Shown here: positions 25,973-36,211 of the stretch, one piece after another | Layout: every line of letters starts with the position of its first letter | Numbering within the stretch: the stretch's first letter is position 1 | Source: Pontibacter deserti | GTDB taxonomy: Bacteria > Bacteroidota > Bacteroidia > Cytophagales > Hymenobacteraceae | Direction of reading: 5' to 3' | Length of the DNA: 64,000 nt | Assembly (NCBI RefSeq): GCF_023630255.1 | Contig: NZ_JALPRS010000001.1 | Location: 2,356,001 to 2,420,000, forward strand | Translations under genes and position numbers: made by a program | The notes under the pieces: generated by a model | Told to the model about the DNA's origin: nothing | Seen by the model: only the letters and a program-made list of their open reading frames with translations | Databases searched by the model: none

Positions 25973-26576
25973 GATTCTCCTTACCGAACTAATGTATAAC
26001 CCGCCGGTGCAGTATTTCCGGCACGCACTTCAGTCTGATGCCTTGCTTATTGAGCAGCATGAGAATTATGTGAAGCAGAGCTACCGCAACCGTTGCCATG
26101 TGCTAACAGCGCAAGGCGTTGTACCTCTCAGCATACCAGTCCTAAAAGGCAACAGCAAGGATAAAACTGTAATAACAGATATTGAGATAGACTATAGCCA
26201 GAAATGGCATAACGTACATTGGCGAACCATACAGGCAGCTTATGGCCGTGCACCCTATTTTGAATTTTATAGTGACTATATCAAGCAGGTATATGACCGG
26301 CAACCAAAATATTTATTTGAGCTGAACGTTGAACTGTTAAAGCTTTATATTAAATTACTTAAGCTGGATAAATCCTTAAACTACACGGAAACTTACCAGC
26401 CTGATGCGCCGGAAAATGTACTGGATCTGCGAAACAGGATACATCCTAAAATCATTCCTGACAATTTGCACGTAAAACCCTATACGCAAGTATTTGGCAA
26501 ACAATTTGTACCAGAACTTAGTATAATTGACTTGTTGTTTACACAGGGGCCGGCATCACTTTTATTCCTTAAATAA
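25971..26576 (+). CDS. WbqC family protein
   Basis: A 201-residue cytosolic protein of the WbqC family, first named from an O-antigen cluster; its exact reaction is not established. Conserved parts are TELMYNPPVQYFRHAL at the N-terminus, YVKQSYRNRCHVLTAQG, and WHNVHWRTIQAAYGRAPYFE in the middle, including the pair of Trp/His typical for the family. The start is a TTG at 25971; the ATG at 25992 would remove the first beta strand that other members have. It is divergent from the acyltransferase gene, consistent with a cell-envelope neighbourhood. Confidence 0.88.
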   Translation: MILLTELMYNPPVQYFRHALQSDALLIEQHENYVKQSYRNRCHVLTAQGVVPLSIPVLKGNSKDKTVITDIEIDYSQKWHNVHWRTIQAAYGRAPYFEFYSDYIKQVYDRQPKYLFELNVELLKLYIKLLKLDKSLNYTETYQPDAPENVLDLRNRIHPKIIPDNLHVKPYTQVFGKQFVPELSIIDLLFTQGPASLLFLK

Positions 26577-26690
26577 AGCCTGAAAGAGTAGCTGAACAAT
26601 TCAGCTGCCGGGCGTGTTTAAATGTAAGGCTCTTTCTGTTAGCCTCAATCAATTATCAATTTTAGACTTTTTTTAGATTAATATTTATAC

Positions 26691-29297
26691 ATGGAAGCTA
26701 AATTCTCAAACCGAGTGAAAGAGGTTATCTCACTCAGCCGTGAGGAAGCTATCCGTCTCGGACACGATTACATCGGCACTGAACACCTGGTGCTGGGTAT
26801 GATCCGGGAAGGAGAAGGTACTGCCATCGCCCTGCTGAAGAAGTTGGGTGTTTCGATAGATGAACTGAAGTATGCTTTAGAACAGGCTACACGAAATACT
26901 GCTTCGCAAAACAGCAACATTACCGGCAGCATCCCGCTTACAAAACAAACTGAGAAGGTACTCAAGATCACTTACCTGGAGGCCAAGATCTTCAAAAGTG
27001 ATATCATAGGAACCGAGCACCTCCTACTGTCCATCCTGCGGGACGAGGACAATATTTCTTCACAAATCTTAGCGAAATTTAACGTGAACTACGAAGCAAT
27101 AAGAGACTCCCTGGATTATCATAGCAATAACCCACTAGCGTCGTCTGACACAGACGATTCTGATGACTCAGATAAATTATTTGGCAGCTCATCATCTTCC
27201 CGTGCCGGCAGTGCCAGCAAAAAACCGGGTGAAAAATCACGTACGCCAGTACTCGATAACTTTGGCCGCGACTTAACAAAGTTAGCTGAAGACGACAAAC
27301 TGGACCCGATTGTGGGCCGTGAGAAAGAGATTGAGCGTGTGGCCCAGGTACTGAGCCGTCGTAAAAAGAACAACCCTATACTTATAGGTGAGCCTGGTGT
27401 TGGTAAAACTGCCATCGCTGAAGGTCTGGCCCTGCGTATTATTCAGAAAAAAGTTAGCCGCGTGCTGTTTAACAAGCGTGTAGTTACCCTTGATCTGGCA
27501 TCGCTGGTGGCTGGTACCAAGTATAGAGGTCAGTTTGAAGAGCGTATGAAAGCTGTGATGAATGAGCTGGAAAAATCTCCGGATGTGATCCTGTTCATTG
27601 ACGAGCTGCATACTATAGTTGGTGCCGGTGGCGCTTCTGGTTCCCTGGATGCCTCTAACATGTTTAAGCCTGCGCTTGCCCGTGGCGAGATTCAATGCAT
27701 CGGTGCTACTACCCTGGATGAGTACCGCCAGTACATCGAGAAAGATGGTGCGCTTGCCCGTCGTTTCCAGATCGTGATGGTAGACCCAACTACGCCTGAA
27801 GAAACTGTTGAGATATTGAATAATATCAAGGACAAGTACCAGGATCACCACCACGTAAACTATACTGATAAGGCCATCGAAGCCTGCGTGAAGTTATCAG
27901 ACCGTTACATGAGCGACCGCTTCCTTCCGGATAAAGCGATCGACGTGCTGGATGAGGCTGGTGCGCGCGTGCACATCAACAACATTGTAGTACCTGAGGA
28001 TATCCTGAAGCTTGAAGAGCAGATTGAGAACATTAAGGTAGAGAAAAACCGTGTAGTGAAGAGCCAGAAGTATGAAGAGGCTGCGCAGCTACGCGATAAA
28101 GAGAAAAAACTTATTGACCAGTTAGATACTGCGAAAAAGAACTGGGAAGAAGAGACCAAGAAAAAGCGCTACACAGTAAAAGAGGAAAATGTGGCAGAAG
28201 TTATTGCCATGATGACAGGTATACCTGTGAAGCGTATTGCGCAGAACGAAGGCCAGAAGCTATTGAATATGGCCGATGAACTAAGCGGTAAAGTAATTGG
28301 TCAGGAAAAAGCCATTAAGCAATTAGTTAAAGCGATTCAGCGTACCCGCGTAGGTCTGAAAGATCCGAAGAAGCCGATTGGTTCGTTCGTATTCTTAGGT
28401 CCGACAGGTGTTGGTAAAACTGAGCTTGCTAAAGTATTGGCTACTTACCTGTTTGATAAAGAAGACTCTTTGGTAAGAATAGACATGAGTGAGTACATGG
28501 AGAAATTCAGTGTATCTCGCTTAGTGGGAGCGCCTCCGGGCTACGTTGGTTACGAAGAAGGTGGCCAGTTAACTGAGAAGATCCGCCGTAAGCCATACTC
28601 TGTAGTATTGCTGGATGAGATTGAGAAAGCGCACCCGGATGTTTACAACCTGTTGCTGCAGGTGCTGGATGATGGTATACTTACAGATGGACTTGGCCGC
28701 AAGGTGGACTTCCGTAACACGATCATCATCATGACATCTAACATCGGTGCCCGTGACCTACAGGACTTTGGAGCTGGTATCGGTTTCATGTCTAAAACCA
28801 AGCAGGACAACGTGGATGAGATCATGAAAGGAACTATAGCCAGTGCGCTGAAGAAAACCTTCTCGCCTGAGTTCCTGAACCGTCTGGATGATGTGATCGT
28901 GTTCAACTCGCTTAACCGTGAGGATATGCACAAGATCATCGATATCTCGCTTGGCAAACTGTTCAAGCGCATCGAAACACTTGGATATAAGATCGAGCTT
29001 ACCGATAAAGCGAAGGATTATGTTGCTGAGAAAGGATATGATCCGAAGTATGGTGCCCGTCCGTTGAACCGTGCTATTCAGAAATACATCGAAGATCCGA
29101 TTGCGGAAGAGATACTGAAAGCAGAAGTAGCACAAGGCGACACCTTATTGGTAGACCACGAAGAAGGCAAAGACCAACTTACTTTTACATCGAAGAAGGC
29201 AGGCAAAAAAGCTAAAAGCAACTTAGCCTCCGATGAGATAGATGATGATAAGGAGCCGACCAAGTCTACAGATAGCGATAAGACCACAAAAGAATAA
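26691..29297 (+). CDS. clpC: ATP-dependent Clp protease ATP-binding subunit ClpC
   Basis: An 868-residue Hsp100 unfoldase that feeds substrates to ClpP. Two Clp N-terminal repeats lie at about 1-145. A Ser/Asp-rich linker (about 150-185) is followed by the first AAA domain with Walker [10 protein letters not shown] and [16 protein letters not shown]-type coiled segment with [14 protein letters not shown] sits between the domains, which marks ClpC rather than ClpA/B. The second AAA domain has GPTGVGKTE and [14 protein letters not shown]. The charged C-terminal tail is slightly longer than usual. It is monocistronic with a strong terminator. Confidence 0.97.
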   Translation: MEAKFSNRVKEVISLSREEAIRLGHDYIGTEHLVLGMIREGEGTAIALLKKLGVSIDELKYALEQATRNTASQNSNITGSIPLTKQTEKVLKITYLEAKIFKSDIIGTEHLLLSILRDEDNISSQILAKFNVNYEAIRDSLDYHSNNPLASSDTDDSDDSDKLFGSSSSSRAGSASKKPGEKSRTPVLDNFGRDLTKLAEDDKLDPIVGREKEIERVAQVLSRRKKNNPILIGEPGVGKTAIAEGLALRIIQKKVSRVLFNKRVVTLDLASLVAGTKYRGQFEERMKAVMNELEKSPDVILFIDELHTIVGAGGASGSLDASNMFKPALARGEIQCIGATTLDEYRQYIEKDGALARRFQIVMVDPTTPEETVEILNNIKDKYQDHHHVNYTDKAIEACVKLSDRYMSDRFLPDKAIDVLDEAGARVHINNIVVPEDILKLEEQIENIKVEKNRVVKSQKYEEAAQLRDKEKKLIDQLDTAKKNWEEETKKKRYTVKEENVAEVIAMMTGIPVKRIAQNEGQKLLNMADELSGKVIGQEKAIKQLVKAIQRTRVGLKDPKKPIGSFVFLGPTGVGKTELAKVLATYLFDKEDSLVRIDMSEYMEKFSVSRLVGAPPGYVGYEEGGQLTEKIRRKPYSVVLLDEIEKAHPDVYNLLLQVLDDGILTDGLGRKVDFRNTIIIMTSNIGARDLQDFGAGIGFMSKTKQDNVDEIMKGTIASALKKTFSPEFLNRLDDVIVFNSLNREDMHKIIDISLGKLFKRIETLGYKIELTDKAKDYVAEKGYDPKYGARPLNRAIQKYIEDPIAEEILKAEVAQGDTLLVDHEEGKDQLTFTSKKAGKKAKSNLASDEIDDDKEPTKSTDSDKTTKE

Positions 29298-29315
29298 TTA
29301 ATTTTAAAGTATAAG

Positions 29316-29346
29316 AAAAGGGCCATCCGTTTTGGATGGCCCTTTT
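29316..29346 (+). terminator. intrinsic terminator of clpC
   Basis: A 13-bp stem AAAAGGGCCATCC / GGATGGCCCTTTT with a 5-nt loop, followed by further T residues. Confidence 0.88.
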
Positions 29347-29480
29347 TTATTGCCATCACTTTTATGCCTATGACTTTATATAGCCAAAAAAGTATAGAAC
29401 TATACCTGAAATCGGAGTATAGTTTTTAAATTTGGGGAATATATAGATTGTACATTATAAATTAGTTATACCTCATTTAC

Positions 29481-31040
29481 ATGGCTGGAGAAATCAGAGA
29501 AGCCCAACTGGCAACACTAGAGCGTAAAAACGCTGAAGCATTGCTTGGGGGCGGACAAGACCGAATAGATGCACAACATAAAAAAGGAAAGCTAACAGCG
29601 CGTGAGCGCATTCACTTACTACTCGACGAAGGCTCTTTTGAAGAGATCGGCAAGTTTGTAATGCACCGCTCCAAAGACTTCGGCCTGGACAAGCAGTATT
29701 ATTTAGGTGATGGCGTGGTTACCGGTTATGGTACAGTGCATGGTCGTCTGGTTTATGTTTTCTCTCAGGATTTTACCGTACTTGGCGGTTCGCTTTCTGA
29801 AACGCATGCCGAAAAGATTGTGAAGATAATGGAGTTGGCTATGAAGAATGGCGCGCCGGTTATAGGTCTGAATGACTCTGGTGGTGCGCGTATTCAGGAA
29901 GGTGTGGTATCGTTGGGTGGTTATGCGGACATCTTCTACCGCAATACACTGGCTTCCGGGGTTATTCCACAGATTTCAGCTATCATGGGTCCATGTGCGG
30001 GTGGTGCGGTTTACTCGCCTGCCATTACCGACTTTATCATGATGGTGGAAGACACGTCATATATGTTCGTGACCGGACCAAACGTAGTAAAAACAGTAAC
30101 GCACGAGAATGTAACTTCAGAAGAACTGGGCGGTGCTAGCACACACAGCACCAAAAGTGGCGTAACGCACTTCTCCTGTGCCAACGAAGTAGAGTGTATC
30201 AACTACATCAAAAAACTATTAAGCTATATACCGCAGAACTGCGAAGAGTTACCTCCAGCCCTGCCTTATGAAACGCAGGCCGATGAAACCCGCTCTGTAC
30301 TGGACACTATAGTTCCTGAAAACCCGAACCAGCCATACGACATCCGTGAAGTAATTGAAGGCATTATTGATGCGGATTCTTTCTTCGAGGTACACAAGAA
30401 TTTTGGTGAAAACATTGTAGTAGGTTTTGCCCGTTTAGGTGGCAGAAGTATAGGTATAGTTGGTAACCAGCCTGCTGTATTGGCGGGGGTACTGGATATT
30501 AACGCCAGTACAAAAGCTGCCCGTTTCGTTCGATTCTGCGACTGCTTTAATGTTCCGCTTTTGGTGCTGGAAGATGTTCCGGGCTTCCTGCCGGGTACTG
30601 ATCAGGAGTGGCGCGGCATTATTACAAACGGCGCAAAATTGCTTTATGCTTTCTGCGAAGCTACTGTTCCGCGCATTACGGTTATTACCCGCAAAGCTTA
30701 TGGTGGCGCTTACGACGTAATGAACTCCAAGCATATTGGTGCCGATATGAACTATGCCTGGCCAACTGCTGAGATTGCCGTAATGGGTGCACAAGGGGCT
30801 GCCGAAATTATCTTTAAGCGTGAAATTGCCGAAGCCGAAGACCCTGCTGCCAAGCTTGCCGAAAAAGTACAGGAGTATAAAGATAAGTTTGCAACACCTT
30901 ATCGCGCAGCGCACCGTGGCTTTATAGATGAAGTTATACTTCCATCTGAAACCAGAGCTAAATTGATTAAAGCCTTTAAGATGCTGGAAAACAAAGCTGT
31001 AACTTTACCACGCAAAAAGCACGGCAATATTCCGCTTTAA
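29481..31040 (+). CDS. acyl-CoA carboxylase beta (carboxyltransferase) subunit
   Basis: A 519-residue carboxyltransferase that moves carboxyl from biotin to an acyl-CoA, probably propionyl-CoA or, as part of a decarboxylase, methylmalonyl-CoA. N-terminal [18 protein letters not shown] and [20 protein letters not shown] are typical of PccB/MmdA. The first oxyanion-hole region is [16 protein letters not shown]; the second is [18 protein letters not shown] with the [11 protein letters not shown] stretch. No biotin carrier or alpha subunit is adjacent, so its partners are encoded elsewhere. It is probably transcribed alone. Confidence 0.94.
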   Translation: MAGEIREAQLATLERKNAEALLGGGQDRIDAQHKKGKLTARERIHLLLDEGSFEEIGKFVMHRSKDFGLDKQYYLGDGVVTGYGTVHGRLVYVFSQDFTVLGGSLSETHAEKIVKIMELAMKNGAPVIGLNDSGGARIQEGVVSLGGYADIFYRNTLASGVIPQISAIMGPCAGGAVYSPAITDFIMMVEDTSYMFVTGPNVVKTVTHENVTSEELGGASTHSTKSGVTHFSCANEVECINYIKKLLSYIPQNCEELPPALPYETQADETRSVLDTIVPENPNQPYDIREVIEGIIDADSFFEVHKNFGENIVVGFARLGGRSIGIVGNQPAVLAGVLDINASTKAARFVRFCDCFNVPLLVLEDVPGFLPGTDQEWRGIITNGAKLLYAFCEATVPRITVITRKAYGGAYDVMNSKHIGADMNYAWPTAEIAVMGAQGAAEIIFKREIAEAEDPAAKLAEKVQEYKDKFATPYRAAHRGFIDEVILPSETRAKLIKAFKMLENKAVTLPRKKHGNIPL

Positions 31041-31141
31041 TAATTATGAATGGAGAATTAGGAATTATGAATGATACGTATGTATATTTTATACTTTCTA
31101 AAACTGGTAATTCATAACTCATAATTTAGAATTCGTAATTA
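31041..31141. repeat. AT-rich inverted repeat pair
   Basis: TAATTATGAATGGAGAATTA-type units at about 31041-31073 face TAATTCATAACTCATAATTT-type units at about 31108-31141. The pair fills the gap between the carboxylase gene and the M42 peptidase gene. Confidence 0.55.
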
Positions 31142-31149
31142 ACCCAAGC

Positions 31150-32220
31150 ATGAGACAAGAATCTTTTGACTTCCTGCAGAAATACCTGAACAACTCCTCT
31201 CCTACCGGATTTGAGTCGGAAGGGCAGAAACTGTGGCTGGAATATATAAAACCATACATTGACGATTACTTTGTAGATACTTATGGCACTGTTGTAGGCG
31301 TTATTAACCCTGAAGCAGACTATAAAGTGGTGATTGAAGCACATGCCGATGAGATCAGTTGGTTTGTGAACTACATCACCCCGGAAGGCTATATTTACCT
31401 GAAGCGTAACGGCGGCTCTGATGCCCTGATTGCGCCATCAAAAAGAGTAAATATTTATACTTCGAAAGGTATTGTAAAAGCGGTTTTTGGCTGGCCGGCC
31501 ATACATGTTCGTAAGGTAGAGCAGGACAAAGCGCCAACTATAGAAACTGTGTTTTTAGACTGCGGCGCTGCCAACCGTGAGGAAGTCGAAAAGATGGGCA
31601 TCCATGTGGGTTGTGTGGCTACTTTCGAGGATGAGTTTACTGTTATGAACGACCGCTATTATGTTGGCCGTGCGCTGGATAACCGTATTGGTGGTTTTAT
31701 GATAGCTGAAGTTGCCCGCCTGATACGTGAGCGCAAGCACAACCTGCCATTTGGTTTATACATTGTAAATGCTGTGCAGGAAGAAATTGGCTTGCGTGGC
31801 GCAGAAATGATCGCGCACCGCATTAAGCCGGACGTAGCTATAGTTACCGACGTTACCCACGATACCCAGTCGCCGATGTATGAGAAGAAAACCAGCGGCG
31901 ATATACATTGCGGTAAAGGTCCGGTGATAGCGTATGGCCCGGCTGTGCAGAACAATCTACGTGACCTGATCATCAATACAGCCCAGGAGAAAGAAATACC
32001 ATTCCAGCGTTCGGCGGTTTCACGTGCAACAGGTACTGACACGGATGCCTTTGCTTATTCTAACGCCGGTGTAGCTTCTGCCCTGATCTCACTTCCGCTG
32101 AAGTACATGCACACTACTGTAGAAACCGTGCACAAAGACGATGTGGAGAACGTAATAAAGATGATCTACGAAACTATTCTTAAAATAGAAGACAAGCAGG
32201 ATTTCCGTTACCTGAAGTAA
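31150..32220 (+). CDS. M42 family metallopeptidase (aminopeptidase)
   Basis: A 356-residue cytosolic di-metal aminopeptidase of family M42, which forms large tetrahedral particles that trim peptides. Metal ligands and catalytic acids are visible: EAHADEISWFV (His65, Asp67), RALDNRIGG, QEEIGLRGAEMI with the Glu pair, and TDVTHDTQSP. Towards the C-terminus ATGTDTDAFAYSN and the final His in LKYMHTTVE complete the set. The start MRQESFDFLQ matches the family. A terminator follows at 32245-32279. Confidence 0.94.
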   Translation: MRQESFDFLQKYLNNSSPTGFESEGQKLWLEYIKPYIDDYFVDTYGTVVGVINPEADYKVVIEAHADEISWFVNYITPEGYIYLKRNGGSDALIAPSKRVNIYTSKGIVKAVFGWPAIHVRKVEQDKAPTIETVFLDCGAANREEVEKMGIHVGCVATFEDEFTVMNDRYYVGRALDNRIGGFMIAEVARLIRERKHNLPFGLYIVNAVQEEIGLRGAEMIAHRIKPDVAIVTDVTHDTQSPMYEKKTSGDIHCGKGPVIAYGPAVQNNLRDLIINTAQEKEIPFQRSAVSRATGTDTDAFAYSNAGVASALISLPLKYMHTTVETVHKDDVENVIKMIYETILKIEDKQDFRYLK

Positions 32221-32244
32221 GAATTTATACTTTTAGCCAAGTAT

Positions 32245-32279
32245 AAAACCCCAGGGCATCCGATGATCTCTGGGGTTTT
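32245..32279 (+). terminator. intrinsic terminator
   Basis: A 10-bp stem AAAACCCCAG / CTGGGGTTTT with a 15-nt loop and a following T-rich tract. It closes the M42 gene and shows that an ATG at 32263 cannot be the start of the next gene. Confidence 0.85.
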
Positions 32280-32325
32280 GTTTTTCGGTGGAATGATGTA
32301 TCTTAAAGGTATAAACACCACTACT

Positions 32326-32568
32326 ATGAAGCGCTATCAATTCTGGTTCCTGTTCTGGCTTCCCTGGCTGGCACTTATTGTTACTGTTATAGTTCGTAAA
32401 GATGCTCCCTTCCCCTGGATATTTGTCATCAATACGGTTATACTGAATCTGATAGCTATCAACATCCGCCGCAAGCAGGTTGGCCTTAACCGTACCTCGG
32501 CTTTAAAAGCCATGGTTCCGGGTGTTGGCTATCACGAATGGAAACGTTTATACTTTGCCAAGCCATAA
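32326..32568 (+). CDS. small membrane protein, tandem paralogue 1
   Basis: An 80-residue protein beginning MKRYQFWFLFWLPW, with two hydrophobic segments separated by a short RKDAPFPW loop. Its end reads ALKAMVPGVGYHEWKRLYFA, which resembles the end of the next protein (ALLAYIPFVGRHHLSRLYLA). The upstream in-frame ATG at 32263 lies inside the preceding terminator and is rejected. No function is known to me. It forms a short operon with its paralogue, 10 bp apart. Confidence 0.7.
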   Translation: MKRYQFWFLFWLPWLALIVTVIVRKDAPFPWIFVINTVILNLIAINIRRKQVGLNRTSALKAMVPGVGYHEWKRLYFAKP

Positions 32569-32578
32569 ACTATAGACT

Positions 32579-32815
32579 ATGAGACGTAATACATTTTGGC
32601 TGGTAACGCTCTTTACAGTTGCAGCGCTTTTAATTTTTGTTCTATCACCTGAGCCTATCCGACTTTTGATAGTTGTGTTTCCACTGATTATTTTCTTTCC
32701 TGTTGCATTGAACAAACGTCGTAAGACTATAAACATAAATATTAAAGATGCTTTGCTAGCTTATATTCCGTTTGTTGGCAGGCATCATTTAAGTCGTTTG
32801 TACCTAGCTGTCTAA
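32579..32815 (+). CDS. small membrane protein, tandem paralogue 2
   Basis: A 78-residue protein with two hydrophobic segments (about 6-22 and 28-43), a basic linker NKRRKT and a C-terminal amphipathic tail. The tail shares the pattern AL-A--P-VG-H---RLY-A with the preceding gene product, indicating an old tandem duplication. The tail might lie on the membrane surface. The next gene, a metal-receptor-like protein, begins 15 bp downstream and may be co-transcribed. Confidence 0.7.
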   Translation: MRRNTFWLVTLFTVAALLIFVLSPEPIRLLIVVFPLIIFFPVALNKRRKTININIKDALLAYIPFVGRHHLSRLYLAV

Positions 32816-32830
32816 CTTAATTATTATCAT

Positions 32831-33625
32831 TTGACTTTCACTGACCAGATGGGCCGCCAGATTGAGTTGCAGCAGTTGCCGCAGCGCATTATTTCGTTGG
32901 TGCCCTCACAAACAGAATTGCTTTTTGATTTAGGACTAGGCGACCGTATAGTTGGGGTTACCAAATTCTGCATCCACCCCAAAGAGCAGGTAAAGTATAA
33001 AACTATAGTTGGCGGCACCAAGAACTTCAAGTTTGATATAATCGACCAGCTACAGCCCGACCTGATCATAGGTAATAAAGAAGAGAACTATAAAGAAGGT
33101 ATAGAGCAACTGCAGGAGAAGTATAGAGTATGGATGAGCGACATATATACTTTAGCTGACGCCTTACAAATGATGCTGCAGGTTGGCAGAATGACCGGTA
33201 CAGAAACTCAAGCAGCAGCGTTAGAACAAAGTATAAGATCAGGATTTCAGCGGCTGCAGCCGGTACAGCCACCTATAAAAACAGCTTACTTTATCTGGCG
33301 CCAGCCTTACATGGCTGTTGGCGGCAACAACTTTATAAACCATTTATTGCAACAGAGTGGTTTTGAAAATGCTTTCGCTGATTTAGAACGCTACCCGGAG
33401 ATCACACCTGAACGCCTGCAGCAAGTCGATCCACAGCTTATACTTCTCTCCTCAGAACCTTACCCGTTTAAAGAAAAACACATTTCAGAATTTCAGGAGC
33501 TTTGCCCGCAGGCAACTATAAAAGTAGTAGATGGCGAAATGTTTAGCTGGTACGGCAGCCGATTAGCAAAAGCTCCGGCTTACCTGCAGCAGGTTGTTAA
33601 CGAAGTGCAAACTCAACGTGTATAA
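32831..33625 (+). CDS. helical-backbone metal receptor, BtuF-like, without signal peptide
   Basis: A 264-residue protein with the fold of ABC transporter substrate-binding proteins for cobalamin or iron chelates. The start FTDQMGRQIELQQLPQRIIS and SLVPSQTELLFDLGLGDRIV match the mature N-terminus of BtuF. EIKPDLIIG-like (QLQPDLIIGNKEE) and the second lobe follow. The start is a TTG at 32831; there is no room for a signal peptide upstream. The protein therefore seems cytosolic unless exported otherwise, which is odd for a binding protein. No permease or ATPase gene is adjacent. Confidence 0.85.
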   Translation: MTFTDQMGRQIELQQLPQRIISLVPSQTELLFDLGLGDRIVGVTKFCIHPKEQVKYKTIVGGTKNFKFDIIDQLQPDLIIGNKEENYKEGIEQLQEKYRVWMSDIYTLADALQMMLQVGRMTGTETQAAALEQSIRSGFQRLQPVQPPIKTAYFIWRQPYMAVGGNNFINHLLQQSGFENAFADLERYPEITPERLQQVDPQLILLSSEPYPFKEKHISEFQELCPQATIKVVDGEMFSWYGSRLAKAPAYLQQVVNEVQTQRV

Positions 33626-33657
33626 TTGATTTATACTTCAGCTGTAAGTTTAAACTC

Positions 33658-34896
33658 TTATACTTCTGTAGTATTTATACTTAGTTCAAATCCTACCTTT
33701 TCCAGATCTTCCCAGAAACGCGGGTAAGATTTTCGCACCACATCAGGTTCCTGTATCTGTACTGTTTCGAGCAAAGCTATCGGCGCGAAGGCCATGGCCA
33801 TACGGTGGTCCTGGTATGTTCTGAAAAAGAGCTGGCGCTTTGTAAGTATAGCAGGCTCCATCCGAAAAACTCCTGGTGTTATCTCATTTAATGATGTCCC
33901 CATCGTTAACACTTCTATCTGCAAGGCATGTACCCGATCTGTTTCTTTGATCCGCAGGCTTTCTACACCGGTCATTTCAAGCGTTACACCCAGCGCGGCA
34001 CACAAGGCAACTATCGTTTGGGCAAGGTCAGGGCAGTTGGTAAAATCAAAAGCTACTCTCTTTTCGCGGTGTTTTTTAGTAAGCCGTACTCCTGCTTCGG
34101 TAAACTCAGTATGCACGCCAAGGCGTCTCATTATGTCGGCAATAGCCCTGTCGCCCTGAAAAGAATCCTCCCTCAGGCCAAGTAAAGTAATATCGGCCTC
34201 CCGTGCCAGCGCCACCATACTATACCAGTAGCTCGCTGCCGACCAATCCGACTCTACCGAAAAAGCAGCTGCTTTGTATTGCTGATGCGGTACTATAATA
34301 GTGTTGCCCTCAAATGTAGCCTCTGCGCCAAAGTGTTTCATCAGCGAAAGCGTCATTTCGATGTAAGGTCTTGAGCTGATCTTCCCTTCCAGTTCCAGCA
34401 CCAGGCCATCCGGCAGCACAGGTGCTACCATCAGCAAAGCAGAAATATATTGGCTGCTGATATCGCTGCGTACTTTTAACTTATTGTTTCCGTTGCCCTT
34501 AAACCCATTGATCTTCAGCGGCGGGTAGCCTTCTTCTCCCAGGTAATCTATACTTGCACCAAGTTCGCGTAGCGCCTCTACCAAAACTTTTATAGGTCGC
34601 TGGCACATGCGTTCTGTACCAACAAGTGTCTTCTGCTGGCCTGTAACGGCATAAAAAGCCGTGAGAAAACGCATAACGGTACCTGCATCTTCGGCATCTA
34701 TAGTTTCAGCTTCGCTGTTAAGCAGGCGCTGCAGCAGTTGGGTATCGTTGGCTTCGGATAAATTATCTATAGTTGAGTTGCCGTCGGCTAAGGCTGCTAT
34801 GATCAAAGCACGGTTTGCCTCACTTTTAGAAGCAGGCAGTTTTATACTTCCGTTCAGGATTCCTGTCGGGTGGCTGAGGGTAACGGATTTTGTCAT
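33658..34896 (-). CDS. aroA: 3-phosphoshikimate 1-carboxyvinyltransferase (EPSP synthase)
   Basis: A 412-residue enzyme that joins phosphoenolpyruvate to shikimate-3-phosphate in aromatic amino acid synthesis. It shows the substrate loop KLPASKSEANRALIIAALAD, the PEP-binding region EDAGTVMRFLTAF (Asp in place of the usual Asn of NAGTxxR), and CQRPIKVLVEALRELGA. Later SDISSQYISALLM, then DYQDHRMAMA-type YQDHRMAMAFAP near the C-terminus. The variant residues fit the divergent AroA seen in Bacteroidetes. It overlaps aroB by 4 bp (ATGA) and is the second gene of that operon. Confidence 0.96.
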   Translation of the reverse strand: MTKSVTLSHPTGILNGSIKLPASKSEANRALIIAALADGNSTIDNLSEANDTQLLQRLLNSEAETIDAEDAGTVMRFLTAFYAVTGQQKTLVGTERMCQRPIKVLVEALRELGASIDYLGEEGYPPLKINGFKGNGNNKLKVRSDISSQYISALLMVAPVLPDGLVLELEGKISSRPYIEMTLSLMKHFGAEATFEGNTIIVPHQQYKAAAFSVESDWSAASYWYSMVALAREADITLLGLREDSFQGDRAIADIMRRLGVHTEFTEAGVRLTKKHREKRVAFDFTNCPDLAQTIVALCAALGVTLEMTGVESLRIKETDRVHALQIEVLTMGTSLNEITPGVFRMEPAILTKRQLFFRTYQDHRMAMAFAPIALLETVQIQEPDVVRKSYPRFWEDLEKVGFELSINTTEV

Positions 34897-35927
34897 AGTA
34901 ACTGGTAGTAGCGAAGTGATTCCTGAATTTCCTGTAATGTAATTGGTTGGTCGTACACGGCCTGCCCGATGCTGCTTAGTAACGTGCAGTTTATAGCCGA
35001 GCGGGTATTTTTTTTATCCTGTAAAGCAAGTTGTGCAATGGTTCTGATATCGTCTTCGCTGAGCAGCACTTTCTCGTAAACCGATACAAGAAAGGTTTCA
35101 ATCTTATCCAGTGCCTCTTTTTGCAACAGCTCGTGCTTTACCGATAAATATGCTTCGCACAGCATACCAACAGCAATAGCCTCACCGTGTAAAAGCTCAC
35201 GCCCCGGCTTCTCCAGCAGGTAACTTTCTACCGCATGACCTACGGTATGGCCAAAGTTCAGCACCTTGCGGTAGCCGCCTTCCAAGGGGTCAGCCTCCAC
35301 CACTCCGGATTTTATACTTACCGAGTGCCGTATCAGCTCTTCCCAATCTTCTGTAAATAAGCCTACATGGCGCTGCTCCTGGAAAGCGTTGGCATCGGCA
35401 ATAAGCCAGTGTTTAATAATCTCGGCATAGCCCGACTTTACCTGTCGGGGAGAAAGGGTTTGCAAAAACGGAGGATAAATAAACACTGCTTGTGGCTCCT
35501 GGTAAACACCGATATGGTTCTTCAGTCCATGGAAATCCACGCCGGTTTTGCCTCCTACGCTGGCATCAACCTGGGCAAGCAGCGTTGTAGGCACCTGCAC
35601 AAAGTATAAACCACGCTTGAAAAGGGCTGCACAAAAACCACCCATATCGCCTATTACGCCGCCGCCCAGATTTACCAGCACCGACCAACGGTCCAGGTTC
35701 AGTTCGGTCATGCGCTGCCAGATGTACTCGCAGGTTTGCAGATTCTTATGCTCCTCTCCGCTCTGTATCTGGATCAGGTGATGCTCCGGCAAGTATGGTT
35801 TTACCAGCGGGTAGCAATGGTGCAGCGTGTTCTCATCAACCAGCACGGCTACTTTGCTGAACGCACGGTTCTGCAAGTTTTCAGCCAGCATGGTGAGGGC
35901 ATCAGCGCCAATATGTACGGTGTTCAT
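34893..35927 (-). CDS. aroB: 3-dehydroquinate synthase
   Basis: Second enzyme of the shikimate pathway, converting DAHP to 3-dehydroquinate with NAD and a divalent metal. From the ATG at 35925-35927 it has 344 residues. Upstream in-frame codons to 35966 do not resemble the family. NAD site: NLGGGVIGDMGGFCAALFKRG. Then VPTTLLAQVDASVGGKTGVD, KSGYAEIIKHWLI with the metal-binding Glu, and the His ligands in VLNFGHTVGHAVE and LLHGEAIAVGM. It is followed by aroA. A TAnnTTTG promoter lies at 36027-36058. Confidence 0.97.
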   Translation of the reverse strand: MNTVHIGADALTMLAENLQNRAFSKVAVLVDENTLHHCYPLVKPYLPEHHLIQIQSGEEHKNLQTCEYIWQRMTELNLDRWSVLVNLGGGVIGDMGGFCAALFKRGLYFVQVPTTLLAQVDASVGGKTGVDFHGLKNHIGVYQEPQAVFIYPPFLQTLSPRQVKSGYAEIIKHWLIADANAFQEQRHVGLFTEDWEELIRHSVSIKSGVVEADPLEGGYRKVLNFGHTVGHAVESYLLEKPGRELLHGEAIAVGMLCEAYLSVKHELLQKEALDKIETFLVSVYEKVLLSEDDIRTIAQLALQDKKNTRSAINCTLLSSIGQAVYDQPITLQEIQESLRYYQLL

Positions 35928-36026
35928 GTTCTGTGTTTGTTTTGTTCGTGCCCGCAGGCAGAGCAAGTATAAAACTACCTGCCGGAAAGCTTTCCGGATT
36001 TCTCCTTCTTAGCCAGCAGCTATGTA

Positions 36027-36058
36027 CAAAGATACGCGTTGTGAGAGGCAGAAAACAA
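36027..36058 (-). promoter_or_regulatory. Bacteroidetes-type promoter for aroB-aroA
   Basis: On the minus strand TTG (36056-36058) is followed after 21 bp by TATCTTTG (36027-36034). The spacing is 2 bp longer than optimal. It would give an untranslated leader of about 95 nt before the aroB ATG. Confidence 0.5.
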
Positions 36059-36211
36059 TGAATTTCCTGCAGCCCGGGCTCTGTATACTCAACTTCTTAA
36101 AACATAAACGAAACAATAAAGTTATTTACATGCTATATGCCTATAAGCCAATACATTAACGGGTAAACGAAAATATCAACACACAAAGTATAGTCCCAAA
36201 CTTGATACAGC

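Noticed and set aside
32263-32325. Upstream ATG for the first small tandem membrane protein
   Set aside because: It lies within the terminator hairpin of the M42 peptidase gene.
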